Source: Hemerocallis citrina
Lineage: Eukaryota; Streptophyta; Magnoliopsida; Asparagales; Asphodelaceae
Reading direction: 5' to 3'
DNA length: 64,000 nucleotides
Assembly: GCA_017893485.1 (NCBI GenBank)
Contig: CM030361.1
Coordinates: forward strand, 304,692,822-304,756,821
This document shows, piece by piece, positions 11,701 through 23,600 of the stretch. Under the pieces are notes generated by a model. The model was not told the origin of the DNA and did not search any database. It saw nothing but the letters and a program-made list of their open reading frames with translations. Position 1 is the first letter of the stretch. The number at the start of each line of letters is the position of its first letter. A program made the translations under genes and the position numbers.

Positions 11701-14700
11701 AATTCAGTGATATATTTTGTTGTTTTTTAGGGGTGGTTCAGATGGTTGAGAATCAAATCCAACATATGAAGTACATTGTTGGTAATACAAATCCTATTTA
11801 ACATCTTCAAATGTTTTGCTTTGTTTGTGAGTAGAAGTGATGTATCACACAATTTGTCTGATCAGGGGCCCATAAAGTTTTTTTTTTGTGTGTGTGTGTG
11901 GGGGGGGGGAGGGGGGGGGGGTTAACTGCGGTGTGGTACCAAGTCAGTTGAATGCTTTGGAGTTGTGTAGAATCAAAAGAAAGAAGCAATGTAACTGAAA
12001 AAAAAGTAAGGAGGGAATAAAGTAACAAAAAACCTCTTGAACATTGTCACTCATGTATTTTCCTCCCTCATCCGAGTGAAAACGAAACAGCTTAAAAGCC
12101 TATAATGCTCTAACTTTGGTGTCAGTGGGAAAATGAATTTCAGCCCATTTTACGACCAGACAAAGCTGGCTAGTACTCCCCATAGGTTTTTCTTTCCCTA
12201 TAGTAAACTTGATGCAAAACAAACCACCACTTAGTGTATATAATGCTATTTAAATATTTTAAATCTTATACTGCGCCTCAGGTAAGTGAGGCGTGCACCT
12301 TTATTTGCGGCTTGTACCGAACTTGTATATTAAAATAGCCTTGGGCCTTTGACTACACTGTAGCAATCACAAAATGGCTAATAAGCAGTAACAGACAAAA
12401 CGGATCATCTAGTAGTTTTCGTGTAAGAGAAAACTTATATCAAAAGCAAGCCCAAAGTATAGGCACAATATAATAGTTATAGGTACAGAGCTGTGTGTAA
12501 ACACCATATGGCATTCAAACCAGGTGCAACACACAATAAGAATATAGCTATAATTTACTAGTTAACTACTACTTAATTTAACTACAACATATATACACAT
12601 GTCTATGTTGATACACACATACACACATACTATATATACACATGCATATGTTGATAGTCATTCATACCTCGTCTATGGATATTTACATACACACGCGTAC
12701 ATACGTTTGCATGTGTGCTGTACACACCAAAACCCCTTCGTTAAACCTTAAATATTTGACTACTATATATGCTTAAGGGGATTTCTTGTCTGACTCTACC
12801 CTTGTAATCAATCTGGATTAACATTTTAGGAGTTATGTTTTCTTTACGGCTTATGCTTCCTCTCTTAAGACTCCTATCAGGTTTGCCTCACTCATGCAAA
12901 TACATATATTTAGCAATCATGTGAATTATGTTTAATTGTTTTAATGTTACTTGTACGTCAAGTACATCTTGAAATCATGTTTATCTATTGAAAGAATGAA
13001 GCCCATCCATACAGTTCCCCTGTTACATTCATTTCACAGGCATTCTTTTAGATAGTTTTTTCCTTCCTAATATTTCAATTATAGTGTTCCAGTTTCTATC
13101 ATAAGTTGTTGAGATCTACACTTGCTTAACCATGATATGACTTCTAGATAAATTATTAACTTTCTAAATTTTGTTCAGCTGGTTGTTCTGATGGGAGCTG
13201 TGTCATTTGGGATTTCGAGACTAGGGGCGTAGCTAAAAGTTTGTGGGATCAGGCCTTTAAATCACCTATAACAAGTGTTACGTGGTCCAAGTATGGCCAT
13301 CGTTTGCTTGCTTCAGCGACGGACAAGTCGTTGACACTTTGGGATGTTAAAAAGGGGGAGAAAATTGTCCGAATTACCCTTCAATATACTACTTTCCATG
13401 CCCGTCTCCATCCTGGCTCTTGCACTCCGTCTGTTTGTTTAGCTTGCCCTCTCTCATCTGCCCCGGTTCTTGTCGATCTGAACACTGGAACCTCTACCAA
13501 ACTACCTGATACTGTTTCTGATGTTGGAAATGGTGCAGGCTCTCATTCTCGCAACAATGGACCTACAAATTTTGTTCCTATTGCAGCCGAATTCAACAAA
13601 TATGGTGATCTTATTTACGTGGGAAACTCCAAGGGTGAGATACTCATAGTGGATTATAACACCAATCAGGTTCAAGCCCTGGTTCCTATTTCAGGAGCTT
13701 CTCTCATTAAAAATATCGTCTTTAGTAGAAATGGGCAGTATCTTTTAACAAATTCGGACGACCGGGTTATTAGAGTCTATGAAAACTTGCTGCCTGAAAA
13801 AGGTGCAGCAGAGGAACTCAAGGAAATGGTGAGAGATAGCAATGACTTTCAAGGAACTGAAAAGTTGAAAGCAGTTGGTTCTAAATGTATGGTACTCTTT
13901 CGGGAGTTCCAGGATGTTGTCACAAAGATACAGTGGAAAGCACCTTGTTTCAGTGGTGATGGTGAGTGGATTGTTAGTGCTTCAGCTAATAAAGGAGAGC
14001 ATAAGTTGTACATATGGGATCGATCCGGGTATTTGGTAAAAATCCTTGAAGGGCCTAAGGAAGCTCTAATTGACCTTTCATGGCATCCTCTTCGGCCTTT
14101 AGTGGTCTCTGTTTCTGGAACCGGTTTCGTTTATATCTGGGCGAAAGATTATACAGAGAATTGGAGTGCATTTGCCCCTGACTTCAAGGAGCTCGAGGAG
14201 AATGAAGAATATATTGAGAGAGAAGATGAGTTTGATTTGGTGCCTGAAAATGAAAAGGTAAGAGAGAATTACTCTGGCAAAAGATTTTGGAATATGTGCC
14301 TGTGTTTTTTTTTTTTTTTGGTTTTTGAAATCTCAAAATTCTTCTCACTTTGTTCTTTTTAGCATATCTATGCTTATAATTTATCTATTTACTAGATTTG
14401 CCTGTGGGCACGTGCCTACGGCACGTCTTCGGAACGATACAGCATATGAAAAGCCTTGTAAACAGTAAAACAACAATTATGTAGCTCAAGTTTGAATAGT
14501 ATGACAATAATTAGTTGTAATTAAAAGTCCATGTTTCCATTAGTATATGTTGAAAAATAATTATAAATGAAGGTGTAAAATCCAACTTCTTAGAACTTTG
14601 AGTGTGGAAAATGATGAAATTTAACTATTGAAGAGATATATGCTATTTTCAATGTAACATGAACAATAAAAAAACATAAAAAATCTGAAAATTTACAAGT

Positions 14701-17700
14701 CTGAAATATGAAAATCTAAATTTCTGAGTAAATAGAGAGAGAGAAATAATTAAATAAATGAGTTGTTTTTTTTGGGGGGGGGGATTAGAATTTGAGTTTG
14801 GAGGGAAAAATGTGTTTTGTGAGGTTAGATTTGAGCCTTAGATTTTGAGGGGATTAAAGGAGAGCCACTTTATAGCTTTCTTTGTGTTTTATTATATAGA
14901 TATCTTTGTATATGTGTCTATATATCCTTGTGCTTTTTATTTTTTTGGCAGATATAGCCTTATTTTATCTGACATTTAATACAAATCTAGCATATATGAA
15001 GTTGCAATGAATTAAATCATGGTTACCTTTTTGCAATATTTAGAGAACACTATTATCAATTTATCCATATTTGATGTGACAAGACATTTAATATCTCATT
15101 ATTTGAGAGCATTAGTTGAATAATTAAAAGGGAAAGTTTATTCTATAAACAAATTTTTTTATAGGGAATACTGTTTTTTAGGCCCAAAGATGGAACTATC
15201 CTTATTTTTGAATCCAACCCAATGAGTTCCATAAATACTAAAAAACCCGCCAACTTGATGCTGACTATTTTTAGACCCGTTTTATTTTTTATTACGAGTA
15301 AACAATTATTTAAATACCATTTCTTTTGTAGTCCCTACTTTACTATTTTCTCCCAAAAAAAAATTTTAAGGTGATATCCTAGTTATCCTTTGGGTTTATA
15401 GCAAAAGAAGATAAGATTATCTAGGATCTAACTTCCATTTGAAGGATAGAATTTTCTTGTCACGTTTGATTTTGAGAAGGGAAGCATCATGCATGATTGC
15501 ATCTGGCATGATTTTATAAGCTTTAAAATTGGATATGGCCTAATAATGGTTTTAAAGATCGGCCAATCTCGATCCGATCCAGATTATTTTTCATGGGGCT
15601 GCTCCGATACAACCTAAGTTTGGGATTGGCGATATTACTCGGAGATTGGCCGAATTAGTAATTAGATCGAATGGATTAGCCTGAAACCGACAATCGTATG
15701 ATTAAAAAACTCCAATATTTGAATTTTCTATGCATGTGATCTTCTTTATCAAAATCAAAGTAATGAACATGTAATTGTGTATTTCTATTGTTCTAGTTTT
15801 ATTCTACATCAATAATTCTATAAAACTAATTATAACTAGTAATTTACACGTGCGATGCACGTCTTTATAAATATATCTTTTTTAAAAGAAAATTTCGATG
15901 TTGTCTGGCATCGAACCTAAGACCTCCTTAATATTAGTTATGCATGTGCATTGCACGTGTTTGTTGATTTACAATGCACATGTTTGTTCGGTTACAAAAG
16001 GAGTTTGTTTGGTGACAAACTCTCCCATTACAATAGTAGAGATGTTCAATTCAGCAACTGAAAATATTAAATTTGTGAAAAGAATTATTTAAATTCATCA
16101 ATTCATTTTTTGATTTTTTTAAAGAATAATTTAATTTTTAGAACATTTTGGATATATATTTTTTAATTTAAAAAAAATTCAGATAAAAAAAGCCAGTTAC
16201 ACCGATCCAATAATACCTTTTTGGCCATCACCTATCCTGATCCAAATATTTGATAAAACCCAATCCTGTTCTCAATCTCGAGAACCTTGGGCCTGATTTC
16301 CGAAATGGAGATTAACCCAAGTCTCATTTGCATTAAAATATTCTGCCTCAAATCTCATCTTTGGGGATTAAAAACACGAAACATGTGTACTTATGTCACC
16401 AACAAACAATCCAAAGTTCCAAACATCTAAGGCCTAATCAAAGCAAAAATTTGTTGGCCCACAACTGATGGAAGATTGTAGACTTTCTAGCACATAGGGA
16501 ACTTTATAAAATGTTAACATTAAATTTCTTAATTTCTCAATTTCTAAAGAAAGCTCCTTGAATATCATCATTAATGGAAGAATGACCAGATCTTGTATGG
16601 CGATGGAAGTTAGGTTACCGTTCCATGTTATTCAGATTCTCTATCAAAGAATTACAATGATCTAGAACAGGAACAAGGATATTGTCTCTCTCTTTCATCC
16701 CTTTTCTTATATCCAGTATCTCTTTGCACCCAATTTCTTATTAACCTAACCATTTCCTTATATCCTTTGTGACTTTTTGTTTAGAAGATGAGGGTAAAAT
16801 AGGGATCATGAGCTAAATAATTTCTAAAATGTTGAGTATCTATCTATATAGAAAACTTGAATTGGGTTCAGAAAACATTAAGGGTGTACGACTGGGTTTT
16901 TAAGTAATTTTGAAACATAATGGGTTTTAAATACAATTCAAGCTATACTTTTTTGGGCTGAAGGTAAATTTCCCGATTTATATTAACTTTTATTTTCAGT
17001 AATTATTATTTGTTTTAATGTTACTTTTGGGTAGTTAATAAAGAATATATAAAAGTCCAACGCATGAACCCCTTCAAGCATTTTTTTTCATAAATTTTGG
17101 TTTCTCTAAATGATAATTTGCAGGTGAAGGAGTTGGAGATCAATATGGATGAGGAGGTAGATATAATGTCAGTGGAGAAGGATTCAGTTTTTAGTGATTC
17201 AGATGCATCACAAGAAGAGCTATGTTTCCTTCCAGCTGTTCCTTTGCCCGATGTTCCAGAAAAACAAGAGAAGTGCCTTGTGAGCTCGTCGAAGCTGGAG
17301 GATAGTAATCATTCTATCTATCAGTTTGAGGCGGGACCAGAGCAGAATGGTCAGGTTATACTTCCTGCTTCAAGCCCAGCAGAAGGTGCTGTTTCGTAGT
17401 CACACATACTGTTTTTTACATTTGCTTTCTTTTATCAGTCGTTAGCACATAGGGAATTGTCGTCATTGTTCAGCTGTGGGAGCTTAAGAAAAAAAAAAGC
17501 ATGCATCACAGGTGGAAATTACTAGTAAATAATCCTCATATTATGTGAATGACATCTATAAATATGTACGAGTCTATTGACTTACATCCTTATAGGTATG
17601 TGCACGCACAATCGATGGAGCACACACAAAGATCTCATAACCTTAATGGGAAAAAAGTCATATGCATACTTGGTCATAAAAAAACCATATGACAAAATAT

Positions 17701-18522
17701 CTGAGCCTCTGATTCCTTTTGATTCTCGTCAAAAGACCATGCCCCCTAGAAGATTACCCCGGATCTGGAGGGTTTTTTTAGGGGGCATGGCCTTTAAAGG
17801 AGAATCAAAGGCTCAAATCTTGTCTTGCAATTTTTCTATGATTAAATGTGCATATGATTTTTTTACACCTTAATGTACACTGCTCTTTCGTAGTTTTTAG
17901 TTAAGCTAAAATTACATCTCATGTATTCTCCTCGTCTCTTCTTGTTTCTAAACCTTTGGATCCCAAGGTGTATATATTTATAGGTTACCTCAGTCACCTC
18001 TTCAGTTTAAATAGCTGATACAATACTATTTCTAGCAAAAGAGTACATTATTCTCCGATAGGATCTGGGTTTGATTCTACAGTATGAAACTTCAGCTTAT
18101 TATTATCTTTCTGAAGTTTGATTTTGTCTCGTTGCTCATTATCCAATCTACCAATTCCTTCCATGAAGAATTTTCTAATCTCGTTCAAAAGGAGATGAAT
18201 GCCTTACTATAGTTTTATGTATTTCAATTTCTAAACTTGGACATCCGTTGGTGAATGATACGACTTTTTCTTGCCCCTATTTTCTTTTCCAGTTGCGGGT
18301 AATTCTGTTGCAGAAGATACAGAGGGGACTACTGGCTCAAAAAGGAAAAGGAAGCCATCAGCAAAGGTGCTGGAGTTACAGGAGGAGATGCGCAAGCTGC
18401 CAACAAAGATGAGATCTGTTGGCAGACCTCCAAAATCCAAAAACCGATTCGAAAATGGGGACGACGACTCAAATGGTGACGGTGATGAATTTGACGATGA
18501 TACATCTGATGACTACATATAA
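8741..18522 (+). CDS. RBL: RbBP5-like WD40 protein, COMPASS subunit (spliced, complete)
   Basis: Five coding exons join in frame: 8741-8759, 8856-8954, 13179-14257, 17124-17385, 18293-18522, totalling 1689 nt (562 aa plus stop). All introns have GT/AG ends. The N-terminus MNTQIIDPLQGDFPEVIEEY and the WD blades (SCVIWDFETRG, KSLTLWDVKKGE, HKLYIWDRSG, GFVYIWAKDY) match plant RBL, the orthologue of human RbBP5. In COMPASS-like complexes RbBP5 works with WDR5 and Ash2 homologues to support histone H3 lysine-4 methylation in the nucleus. The C-terminus has a basic stretch (KRKRKPSAK), an AT-hook-like GRPPKSKNR and an acidic tail. Length is near that of plant homologues as I recall them. Exons are free of stops and the gene looks functional. 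Introns are 96, 4224, 2866 and 907 bp, the middle two swollen by transposons. Exon limits were deduced by eye from homology. Confidence 0.93.
8856..8954 (+). CDS. RBL: RBL exon 2
   Basis: It encodes DPLQGDFPEVIEEYLQHG through RRGTLLA. The acceptor is GGAAG at 8851-8855 rather than the nearby CAG at 8863-8865, because only the former keeps the conserved DPLQ. The donor is GTACGC. Confidence 0.9.
8967..9388 (+). repeat. RBL intron 2 segment duplicated at 58.8 kb
   Basis: From CATTGATGAAATTCTCGTCC to GATGAACCCATCTTAG this intron sequence recurs at 58779-59373 with small indels and a Helitron inserted in the second copy. Confidence 0.85.
9389..13178 (+). other. Rest of RBL intron 2
   Basis: No coding segment was found. 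It holds the 10570-10893 duplication, a simple-sequence stretch at 11879-11921 (T-run, TG repeats, G-run) and ACATACACA-type simple repeats at 12580-12720. The rest is unassigned AT-rich sequence. Confidence 0.5.
10570..10893. repeat. Direct repeat (about 84 bp) around a tRNA-like insert
   Basis: GTTAGAATACAAGTGCAATT...GACTTTCACA at 10572-10653 recurs at 10809-10883 with some differences. The 155-bp block between contains a B-box-like GGTTCGAATCCC at 10663-10674. It resembles a SINE-like insertion with a long flanking duplication, but I do not recognise the family. Confidence 0.45.
13179..14257 (+). CDS. RBL: RBL exon 3 (main WD40 exon)
   Basis: This 1079-bp exon starts after TTGTTCAG, completes an Ala codon (AGCSDGSCVIWDF) and carries most of the beta-propeller to FDLVPENEK. 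The donor GTAAGA follows in frame. Without splicing the frame runs on into low-complexity intron sequence. Confidence 0.93.
14392..14900 (-). mobile_element. Helitron in RBL intron 3 (minus strand)
   Basis: On the minus strand it starts TCTATATAATAAAACACA and ends with the hairpin ACGTGCCGTAGGCACGT followed by ATCTAG and T. Start motif, hairpin and CTAG end all fit a plant Helitron; length is 509 bp. It inserted between A and T without target duplication. Confidence 0.75.
14901..17123 (+). other. Rest of RBL intron 3
   Basis: Apart from the 15836-16042 Helitron I see only AT-rich sequence with no coding segment or recognisable element. Confidence 0.45.
15836..16042 (-). mobile_element. Short Helitron in RBL intron 3 (minus strand)
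   Basis: On the minus strand it begins TCTCTACTATTGTAATGGGA and ends with hairpin ACGTGCATCGCACGTG, then ATTACTAG and T. Length is 207 bp; same family as the element ending at 4619. Confidence 0.72.
17124..17385 (+). CDS. RBL: RBL exon 4
   Basis: It follows TTTGCAG and encodes VKELEINMDEEVDIM, then SDSDASQEELCFLPAVP, the acidic linker after the propeller that is typical of plant RBL. It ends after one base of a codon with donor GTGCTG. Confidence 0.88.
17655..17872. repeat. Long imperfect inverted repeat in RBL intron 4
   Basis: Arms of about 94 bp (17655-17748 and 17779-17872) are roughly three-quarters complementary, with the best block CCATGCCCCCTA against TAGGGGGCATGG next to a 30-base loop. 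Farther out, TGAGCCTCTGATTC pairs with GAATCAAAGGCTCA. It could be a foldback MITE or a young hairpin-RNA locus. Confidence 0.65.
18293..18522 (+). CDS. RBL: RBL exon 5 (last)
   Basis: The acceptor TTTTCCAG is followed by VAGNSVAEDTEG, the basic KRKRKPSAK, AT-hook-like GRPPKSKNR and an Asp-rich tail ending TSDDYI and TAA at 18520-18522. Confidence 0.9.
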
Positions 18523-18860
18523 ATCTGTTTTGGCCAAAATCAATTAGCCAGTAATTATTGTTCCCACAAATCGCTTGGATTAGAACCATGGTTTTAAATG
18601 ACGGGTGGTCACTCCGGACATCACTGATATTTACTGATAAATGCTGATGAATGCTGGATAGGAAAATGATGGATTGGCACCTGACTCCAAACCATCTTCT
18701 AAACTCCTTGTATTAGGTTCCAAGTAATTAGATGTAAGACCTGAAGTAACATGAAGCTCATTTTGTATAATGTAATATAAGAAACTGTGGTAATTGACAT
18801 TTGGGCTTGTGACATAGATGCTTAGTTAATTTGTATTAATCATGATGTAGCATTTTATTT
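18523..18860 (+). other. RBL 3' UTR and downstream
   Basis: Sequence after the RBL stop has no coding capacity. AATATAAG-like stretches near 18770 could serve as a poly(A) signal, but no site can be fixed. Confidence 0.35.
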
Positions 18861-18990
18861 TTTTAATTTAACGTTTCCGCGAGCTTTATGTTATTATTTA
18901 TATGCCCCTGCCTTGCCTTTTTAAATATTCTTCTCGTCTAGTAATTTCCTTAGCGTTGCGCAATGCATTTCTTGTTACTATTTCTGTATT

Positions 18991-18992
<2 letters not shown>

Positions 18993-19022
<30 letters not shown>
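18993..19022. repeat. (AT)n microsatellite
   Basis: A perfect AT dinucleotide tract of 30 bp. Confidence 0.95.
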
Positions 19023-19024
<2 letters not shown>

Positions 19025-19178
19025 TCCATTGCAAATGCAAATGTTGTGAAAATGCGTGAAAACCACCGTTAGAAAAAACGGTCTTTGTTATAAACATAAG
19101 CCATTATGTTATAATCTAGACCGTTGTTCCCAGTTATATTAAGCCCAACAACGGTTTCAGTAGTTTGCAATGGAGCAT
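19021..19178. mobile_element. Small MITE with perfect 15-bp inverted ends
   Basis: ATGCTCCATTGCAAA at the left and its exact complement TTTGCAATGGAGCAT at the right bound 158 bp. It inserted next to the (AT)n tract. Internal CCGTT and AACGG blocks are also inverted. Confidence 0.7.
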
Positions 19179-19751
19179 TGCTCTTATAGTAATTTTTCAT
19201 TGCAGATACTATTGTAGTATTTACAAACGTGCAAACGACTTAACTTGTCATTGGCAAAATAAAAACTCCAATCCCTCAAATATAGTCTCTTCCCTTATTA
19301 CTTTCCCAATCTCACAAATCCCAGGGCTCTTTCCAACCCCCCAGTTTCAGTAATATTCAATCGTATAATATTATGGTTTATTTATGTGAGGATGATAATA
19401 TAGATTTTAGTAACTAAAGGTAGGAATAATTTTCATAAGTTTCTCTCAATTTTCCCCTTTTTTTTGAAAATCTATATAATTTTATGAGTTTCTGAAAGCT
19501 ATTTTAAGCCGTGCAATTTGTACAGAATTAACTCTAGAACGTCAGCAACCTCTAAACAAAATTAGACCAAGTAAAAACAGGACATAAAGTATCAATACAT
19601 CACAGTAGCCAATGTCATTACATTCACTATACCTTGAAAAACCTAATCATATTTGCAGTTGAGATCTTCCTCATCCTAATCTCCGACTGGTCCCCACCTC
19701 CCCTCCGATCTCCTCCTTAAACATCGCCGGAACCTTAACCCTAACCCTAAT

Positions 19752-19828
19752 GGTTGGTTTGTTCAGAATTTTGTTAGCATGCATGATGATGCTGGCATGG
19801 AGAGGCTTCTTAATTACATGGTATTTCT
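19752..19828 (+). other. Exon-like open segment, unidentified
   Basis: One frame reads NGWFVQNFVSMHDDAGMERL and on to LLNYM before a GTATTT donor-like site, after a C-rich leader with CCCTAACCCTAA motifs. It may be the first exon of a gene broken by the gypsy insertion at 19903. No match is recognised. Confidence 0.2.
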
Positions 19829-19902
19829 TAAACTCCTTGAATTTTTTTGATATGTAATTGATGCTACTTAATTGTATTTCTAAGTTATAACTACTTGGTG
19901 GG

Positions 19903-20564
19903 TGATATGGCTAAAAATGGGGGTTAATCGGAACCGTCCAAGTCAGGTACGAATCCTGAGACCCGGGGGTAAAACGGTAATTTCGCCTACAAAAAGGTCC
20001 AAAATGGATATTGGGTCTTCTCTCCTAGGACCCAATAACCCACGAATGGATCCACCAACAAGAGGGTGCGGGTTTTAACCCACCACGCACCCAATCCAAC
20101 AAGATAAAATCGGGGTCCCTGATCAATCCTGATCAACGGCCCTGATATACTTCTATCTTTTCACTGGGATTTGGGGATTAAATTCCTTATCTGAATACGG
20201 GGAATATACCTTATCAGATTACATCCCTAAACTGTTTACAAAGGAGAATATTCCTTATCAGATCACGGGGATTACATTCCTGATCTGTTCTCTAAGATGC
20301 CTATAAATACCCCCCATCCATCTCCATTAAGAGGTAATCAATCTTTCACCAGTTTTTACGCTCATTCATAGTCTTCCTAGGTTACTGACTTGAGCGTCGG
20401 AGGGTGCGTCGCCGGGAACAACCCCGGTGTCTCGCACTTTTTGCAGGTCTACGGCGGGATCGACGACCAAAGCCCGACGGAACAGGTATACAGGTTTACT
20501 ATTCAGTTTCCCTAAGAATCCACAAATTTATCTGTTTGCCCCCACACCAAATTTAGCGGCAACA
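19903..20564 (+). repeat. 5' LTR of gypsy element
   Basis: It starts TGATATGGCTAAAA and ends GCGGCAACA. TATA box CCTATAAATACC near 20299. It differs from the 3' LTR at five sites. Confidence 0.95.
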
Positions 20565-20567
20565 GAT

Positions 20568-20586
20568 TGGCGCCGTCTGTGGGAAC
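20568..20586 (+). promoter_or_regulatory. Gypsy primer-binding site
   Basis: TGGCGCCGTCTGTGGGAAC lies 3 bases after the 5' LTR. The TGGCGCC start is usual for plant Tat and Athila elements; the tRNA was not determined. Confidence 0.75.
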
Positions 20587-20636
20587 CTAACGAATAGAGA
20601 CCTCCCCTCTTCCCGGTGAACAGGTCTTCTCCAGCC

Positions 20637-23600
20637 ATGCCGCCTCGCAAAGTCAGGTCAAGGGGGTCCAACCGAGCACCCAACCCTGATCAGCAGCAAG
20701 AAGTCCTTCCTAATCCCACTCAGCAACAAGGACAACTTCCCCCTACCGCGGAAGACTCGCTCCAACAAAATCTTCCCCCTCCTGATCCGAAGGGTCCTAA
20801 TCCTCAGAAACAACCCCTTCATCAAGAGAATGTCTCCATCCACAACGCCTCCACGGACTCTATGGCCTCCCATCATCCCCGTGCCTCCGGTCGCCACAAT
20901 ACCGCCCCTAATCGCCAGAAAGATGACGATCTCTGCCGCCATCTGGAAGAAAAACGGGCCCGAGAGGGAGCCTCCCGCCAATACTATCCGGGCGAGCGGT
21001 CTCCTCGCCACCGGTACCACAGGTCCCCCGTCCGAAGAGGGAGAAAAGAGTCCCCCGATCATTACCGAAGAAGGCACTCCCCCGCAGGTCGGCAACAGCC
21101 CAGGAACAATGAGGCACCAATCACCCGTGCCGAGTTCCAGCAGTTCCAAGCGACCGTCCTGCAGGCTCTCAACCTCCGTCAAAACCCTAATGAGCCGAAG
21201 GCCCCGTCCCCTCCTCCGGTCCGAAGCCCTCGCCGACGGTCCCCGTCTCCTCGTCCTGCTCCTACCAACTCCCGGTGCACCCCAAGTCCTCGTCGCTCCC
21301 GAAGCTATCATTGCCGCAGCCTTCGCTCTCCCTCATACGAAGACGAGTCTCGAGGCTCGGCAGATTACCGTCGGAGAGATGACACCATGAACCGCCGTCT
21401 TCATGAAGTAGAAAGGCGCCTGGGTCAGATAAACCGAGAAGAGGAGCTTAGAGGAAGGACCCTACGTCCTAGCCGACCCCCTTTCTCCCGAACCATAGTG
21501 GATGCACCTGTCCCGTTCGGCTTCAAACCCCCCCAATTTGAGACTTACACCGGGGAGACCGATCCAGTTGACCACATCGAAAGCTTTAAGACTTTGATGC
21601 TCCTCCATCAAGCTTCCGATGCCCTCCTCTGCAAAACCTTCCCCGCAACTCTTAAAGGACCAGCTCGAGAATGGTACTCTCGCCTCGCCCCCTCCTCAAT
21701 ATTCTCCTTCGAGCAGTTCGAAACCCTCTTCGTCACCCATTTCGTAAGCAGCCGTAGGGCTGAGAAGACCAGCATCTCACTATTGCACCTCCACCAGAAG
21801 AAGGGGGAAAAATTGAGAGACTACGTGAAGAGGTTCACGGCCGAAGCCAGATCCATAGCATCCCTCGACCAGTCGGTCGCTACGGCAGCATTTCAATTTA
21901 ATGTCCTCAATTCCAACCTCCGCTCCTCCCTTGCCAAGAAGCCTCCGCAGAACTTTCCCGACCTCCTCCTTCGCAATGAAAAGTATATCCGGGCCGAAGA
22001 GGTCGAACAGCAACCAGACTGGGAGGGGTCTTCCTCCGGGTTTAAGAGAAAGGGAACAGAGGAGGAAGGAGCCAAGAAGCTCCAAAAGGGCAATGCCGGC
22101 CAGCGCCGAACTCCCCCCAGGTTCGAAAAGTTCACTCCCCTCACCACTGACGTCTCAACCATTTTGATGGAAGTCGAGAACGAGGGTATCATCCCCCCTG
22201 CTCCAAGGATGAACACCCCCGCCAAAAGAAGAGATAAAGAGAAATGGTGCCGTTATCACCGGGACCATGGGCATGACACTAGCGATTGTCGTGCCTTGAA
22301 GAACGAGATCGAAGCCCTTATCCAGAGGGGGCAACTGACGAGGTTCGTAAGAAAAGACCAAGCCGAACTTCCTCCCCCGCCTCGGGGGGCTAACAAGCGT
22401 CCGGAAAGAGAAGAGACGCCAGACTTCGAGGAAGAGCGAGTCCTCCACCTCATTCACGGGGGCCCAATGGGGGGCTTCTCGAACTCCTCTCGGAAAGCCT
22501 TTATAAGAGAAGTCAACTCGGTCCGAACCACCCCTCCTCCCAAGGGCCTCGGAGTGCCAGTCACGTTCTCCGACGAAGATCTTGAAGGAGTTCGTACCCC
22601 ACATTGTGACGCACTCGTCATTAGCCTCCACATGGCGAATTTCAAAGTGGAGAGGATCTTAGTAGACAACGGCAGCTCCGTCAACATCCTTTTCCTCTCC
22701 GCTTTTAAAGGTCTAAAGCTCTCCAGAGACAGACTCAAGCCCGCCGGCTACACTCTCCATGGGTTCACAGGGGTTCCGGTAACTATTGAAGGGGTAATCA
22801 CCCTCGATGTAACTGCCGGTCAAACTCCTACCACCCGAACAGAGCCAATGGACTTCATGGTGGTGGATGTTCCCACCGCCTACAACGTCATTTTGGGTCG
22901 GCCAGGCCTCGCAGCTCTGGAAGCTGTCCCCTCAGCATACCACCTTAAGATGAAGTTTTCCACCCGGTCCGGGGTCGGGGAAGTAAGGGGCAATCAAGAG
23001 ACGGCCAGAAAGTGCTACATGACCTCAACCCTTGGACCCGTCCTCTCCTTAGTAACTCTGGAAATTCCTCAAGATACTGCAAGACCGACCTCTGAGCCGA
23101 TGGATGAACTGGAAGAGGTGCTCTTCTCAGAACAAGAGCCGACCCGCAAGTTCTTTGTTAGCAAGACCCTCCCGTCCGCTCTATACTCAGGTATTGTGAA
23201 ATGCATCCGAGCCAATCAAGACCTCTTCGCATGGTCAGCAGCAGATATGCCTGGTATCTCCGAAGAACTCTTGGTCCACCGCCTGAGCGTCGATCTGGGG
23301 TCCAAACCGGTTCAGCAAAAGAGGCGCAAGTTCGCCCCCGAGCGTCAGCTCGCTATCAAAGAGGAGGTAAACAAGCTGTTGAAGGCCCGGTTCATACAGG
23401 AGGTAAACTACCCTGAGTGGTTATCTAACGTAGTAATGGTGAAGAAGTCCAATGGGACGTGGAGAATTTGTATTGATTTCACCGACCTCAACAAGGCCTG
23501 CCCCAAAGATCCCTTCCCTCTGCCGAGCATTGACACTCTGATTGACGCAACCTCAGGACATGAGCTCCTCAGCTTCATGGATGCTTTCTCGGGTTACAAT

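Noticed and set aside
14258..14362. RBL ending at the read-through stop in intron 3
   Set aside because: The extension (VRENYSGK then a Phe-rich run) is intronic. Splicing at GTAAGA keeps the conserved acidic linker in exon 4.
20658..21311. Minus-strand open frame in gag (217 codons)
   Set aside because: It is the complement of the Arg/Pro-rich gag coding sequence, with low-complexity composition and no family resemblance.
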